A stretch of DNA of 64,000 nucleotides from WHSO01 sp050485485 (GTDB taxonomy: Bacteria > Pseudomonadota > Alphaproteobacteria > SMXQ01), in contig JBJHBM010000002.1 in assembly GCA_050485485.1 (NCBI GenBank), forward strand, positions 62,001 through 126,000, given 5' to 3'. The notes under the pieces were generated by a model. It had not been told where the DNA came from. It saw only the letters and a program-made list of their open reading frames with translations, and did no database searches. A program made the position numbers and the translations under genes. Below, one piece after another: positions 62,349 to 64,000 of the stretch (positions within the stretch are counted from its first letter, which is position 1; each line of letters starts with the position of its first letter).

Positions 62349-63272
62349 ATGCTGCAGCGGATCTCCGTCACCACCGCGGGCGTCGGCCATGCCGTCCTCC
62401 AGGTCGCCGACCTCGACGTGGCGGTCGGTTTCTATCACGAGGTTCTCGGCTTCGCCGTCGACGGCCGCGACCTGTGGCCGGCATGTGGGAAGAGCGCGGG
62501 CCTCTCGGCGCCCTCGGGCCAGGCGCTCGTGCTGGCCGAGGAGCCGCTGCGCAACGACCCGTCGGCCTCGGCGGCGCACTGCGCCTTCAGGGTCTCGCCC
62601 GTGGCCCGCGCGCGCATACTGGACGCCGTGCGCGCACCGGGCGGCGCGGTGCACGACTACCGCGAGGACCGGCCTTCGGAGGCCGCCGACAACGTCTATT
62701 TCGCCGATCCGTCGGGGAACCGCGTCCAGCTGGTCGCCCGCGACGGTGGCGCGGCGTCCGGTATCCAGGGGGTCGACCATGTCGGCCTCGAGGTGAACGA
62801 CATCCTGTGGTCCGAGACCTTCTACGGCGACTGGCTCGGCTGGGAAATCGAGCACCGGGTCGGTTGGAACACCCGGGATTATCTCAACGCCAAGCAGCGG
62901 GGCGAGGCGGGCATGCGTGAGGCGATGCCGGGCTCGCGCTACTGGAACGAGCGCTATTCCCAGTTCGAGACCGAGCGCAAGGCGCTGCGTCCCAACCCGC
63001 AGCTCTATTTCGGGGCGGGGGCGGGAACCAGCATCGCCGTTTATCTGGCGTCGCGTCACTATCAGGCGCCGCCCGACGACGCGCGCGCCGGCGCGCCGCG
63101 GCTCGGGATCCGAATCCCCAAGGGCAGGCTCGACGACGTGGCGCGGATGCTGGAGACGCACCGGATGCCTTTTGAGGGGCCGGTGCGCCATGCGGCCGGC
63201 GTTCCGGTCGCCGCCTCCATCTACATGCGAGAGCCGGGCGGGAATTTCCTCGAGTTCGCGGAAGCGCGTTGA
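62349..63272 (+). CDS. Two-domain VOC protein (extradiol dioxygenase-like)
   Basis: A 307-residue protein of two VOC units. Unit 1 has GVGHAVLQVADLDVAVGFYH and HCAFRVSP, ending DPSGNRVQLVARD (Gln at the Glu place). Unit 2 has GVDHVGLEVNDILWSETFYG and ends EPGGNFLEFAE (Glu present), but the middle His ligand is replaced (PRLGIRIPKG). The plan resembles type I extradiol dioxygenases, but the metal site in unit 2 appears incomplete. So the enzyme class is uncertain. It lies 4 bp after the previous VOC gene. Confidence 0.75.
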   Translation: MLQRISVTTAGVGHAVLQVADLDVAVGFYHEVLGFAVDGRDLWPACGKSAGLSAPSGQALVLAEEPLRNDPSASAAHCAFRVSPVARARILDAVRAPGGAVHDYREDRPSEAADNVYFADPSGNRVQLVARDGGAASGIQGVDHVGLEVNDILWSETFYGDWLGWEIEHRVGWNTRDYLNAKQRGEAGMREAMPGSRYWNERYSQFETERKALRPNPQLYFGAGAGTSIAVYLASRHYQAPPDDARAGAPRLGIRIPKGRLDDVARMLETHRMPFEGPVRHAAGVPVAASIYMREPGGNFLEFAEAR

Positions 63273-63322
63273 ACCACGCGCCGGGTCAACCGGCACCAGG
63301 GACCGTACAGGGAGAAGTCGAC

Positions 63323-64000
63323 ATGGCGGACGTAACGGTAGCGGGGGATGCCCCCGGCAAGACGCGCGGCGCGGTGCCGCGCCCGTCGCTGGCGGAGCGC
63401 GACCGGCGCTACAAGGCGGTGCGCGCGGCCATGGCGCGCGACGACCTCGACGTGCTGGTGCTGTCGCCGAGCACCGCCCGCTGGGGCCAGATGATGGCGG
63501 ATTCGCGCTACATGACGGCGATCGGCGGCTTCGAGACCGAAATCCTGACCGTCGTCCCGCTGGAAGGCGAGGTCACGGCCTACGTCTATAACCGCGCCGA
63601 CTGGTGGCGCAAGGAGGTGGACTGGGCCTCCGACGTGCGCGACGGACGCAACGCCTGGGGCGACAACGCGGTGGAGCGCATCCGCGAGCTCGGCCCGCGC
63701 ACGGGCCGTATCGGCATTTCCGGCCTCTCGGGCCTCGCCCGCGCGCCGAGCGGGACCATCAGCTACGCGACCGTCGATACGATCGCGCGCGCCTTTCCCG
63801 AAGCGGAGATCGTCAACGCGACGCCGCTGATGCAGGACATCCGCGCGACCAAGAGCGACGAGGAGGTCGCGTTGCTGGAGGCGTCCGACGCGATCATCGA
63901 GAAGATGATCGCGGCCTGTGCCGAGCGCGCCGTTCCCGGTGCGGTGGAGAAGGAACTTTACGCGGCCATGACCGCGACACTGCTCGCGAACGACGGGGAG
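63323..64000 (+). CDS. M24 creatinase/prolidase-like protein (3' partial)
   Basis: The first 226 residues of an M24-family protein are in the window; the gene continues past the right edge. The N-terminal creatinase-like domain is visible: RYKAVRAAMARDDLDVLVLS, DSRYMTAIGGFETEILTVVP, and the start of the pita-bread domain (LMQDIRATKSDEEVALLEAS). The metal-binding catalytic part is missing. M24 members split Xaa-Pro bonds or creatine-like C-N bonds. CAGGGAGAAG precedes the ATG. It follows the VOC genes and is likely in the same operon. Confidence 0.8.
   Translation, partial: MADVTVAGDAPGKTRGAVPRPSLAERDRRYKAVRAAMARDDLDVLVLSPSTARWGQMMADSRYMTAIGGFETEILTVVPLEGEVTAYVYNRADWWRKEVDWASDVRDGRNAWGDNAVERIRELGPRTGRIGISGLSGLARAPSGTISYATVDTIARAFPEAEIVNATPLMQDIRATKSDEEVALLEASDAIIEKMIAACAERAVPGAVEKELYAAMTATLLANDGE

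Overview
The window is GC-rich, gene-dense DNA from an alphaproteobacterium, most likely of the Rhodospirillales or a neighbouring order. This is inferred from family content (DUF6524-type proteins, a urtABCDE-ureDABCEFG block, a mitofilin-like protein, a pabB-pabC pair, VOC and LysR catabolic genes) and from purine-rich ribosome binding sites with frequent TTG/GTG starts. No rRNA, tRNA, CRISPR array, insertion sequence or phage gene was seen.

Layout. 1-2.3 kb: copper genes (ycnI, a CopC-CopD fusion). 2.5-3.5 kb: a DgcN-type enzyme. 3.5-7.5 kb (minus strand): an unusual three-gene set of a periplasmic binding protein, a membrane sensor and a sensor-HAMP-MFS fusion. 7.7-10.3 kb: an acetyltransferase, a DsbA-like thioredoxin, a small unknown and a TPR protein. 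10.4-29.1 kb: a long run of small, mostly uncharacterised secreted and membrane proteins around a heavy-metal RND pump. It includes an MlaA-like protein, three DUF6524-like paralogues, three small glycine-rich membrane proteins sharing sequence features, two short proteins sharing a C-terminal Cys-Ser-x-Pro motif, an orphan ParA and a Mic60/mitofilin-like protein. 29.3-43 kb: metabolic genes (pabB, pabC-like, a ThDP enzyme, cupin, TctC-type receptor, D-2-hydroxyacid dehydrogenase, UspA, P-type ATPase, amidohydrolase, HyuA-like protein). 43.2-44.1 kb: an outer-membrane barrel protein.

44.4-59.7 kb is a complete nitrogen-scavenging locus. The plus strand carries urtABCDE (urea uptake) running directly into ureDABCEFG (nickel urease and its maturation proteins). 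Converging on it from the minus strand is an operon headed by a clear guanidine-I (ykkC) riboswitch: an ABC importer (binding protein, permease, ATPase), then an agmatinase-family enzyme that I read as the Ni-dependent guanidine hydrolase GdmH, then a small unknown protein with a His-rich tail. Together they give guanidine uptake, hydrolysis to urea plus ammonia, and urea hydrolysis to ammonia.

60-64 kb: a LysR regulator and an apparent catabolic operon (VOC-Rieske fusion, VOC, tandem VOC, and an M24 creatinase/prolidase-like protein cut by the window edge).

The strongest points for follow-up are the riboswitch-guanidine-urease locus, the binding protein plus HAMP-MFS set, and the 10-29 kb envelope cluster with ParA and a mitofilin-like protein.
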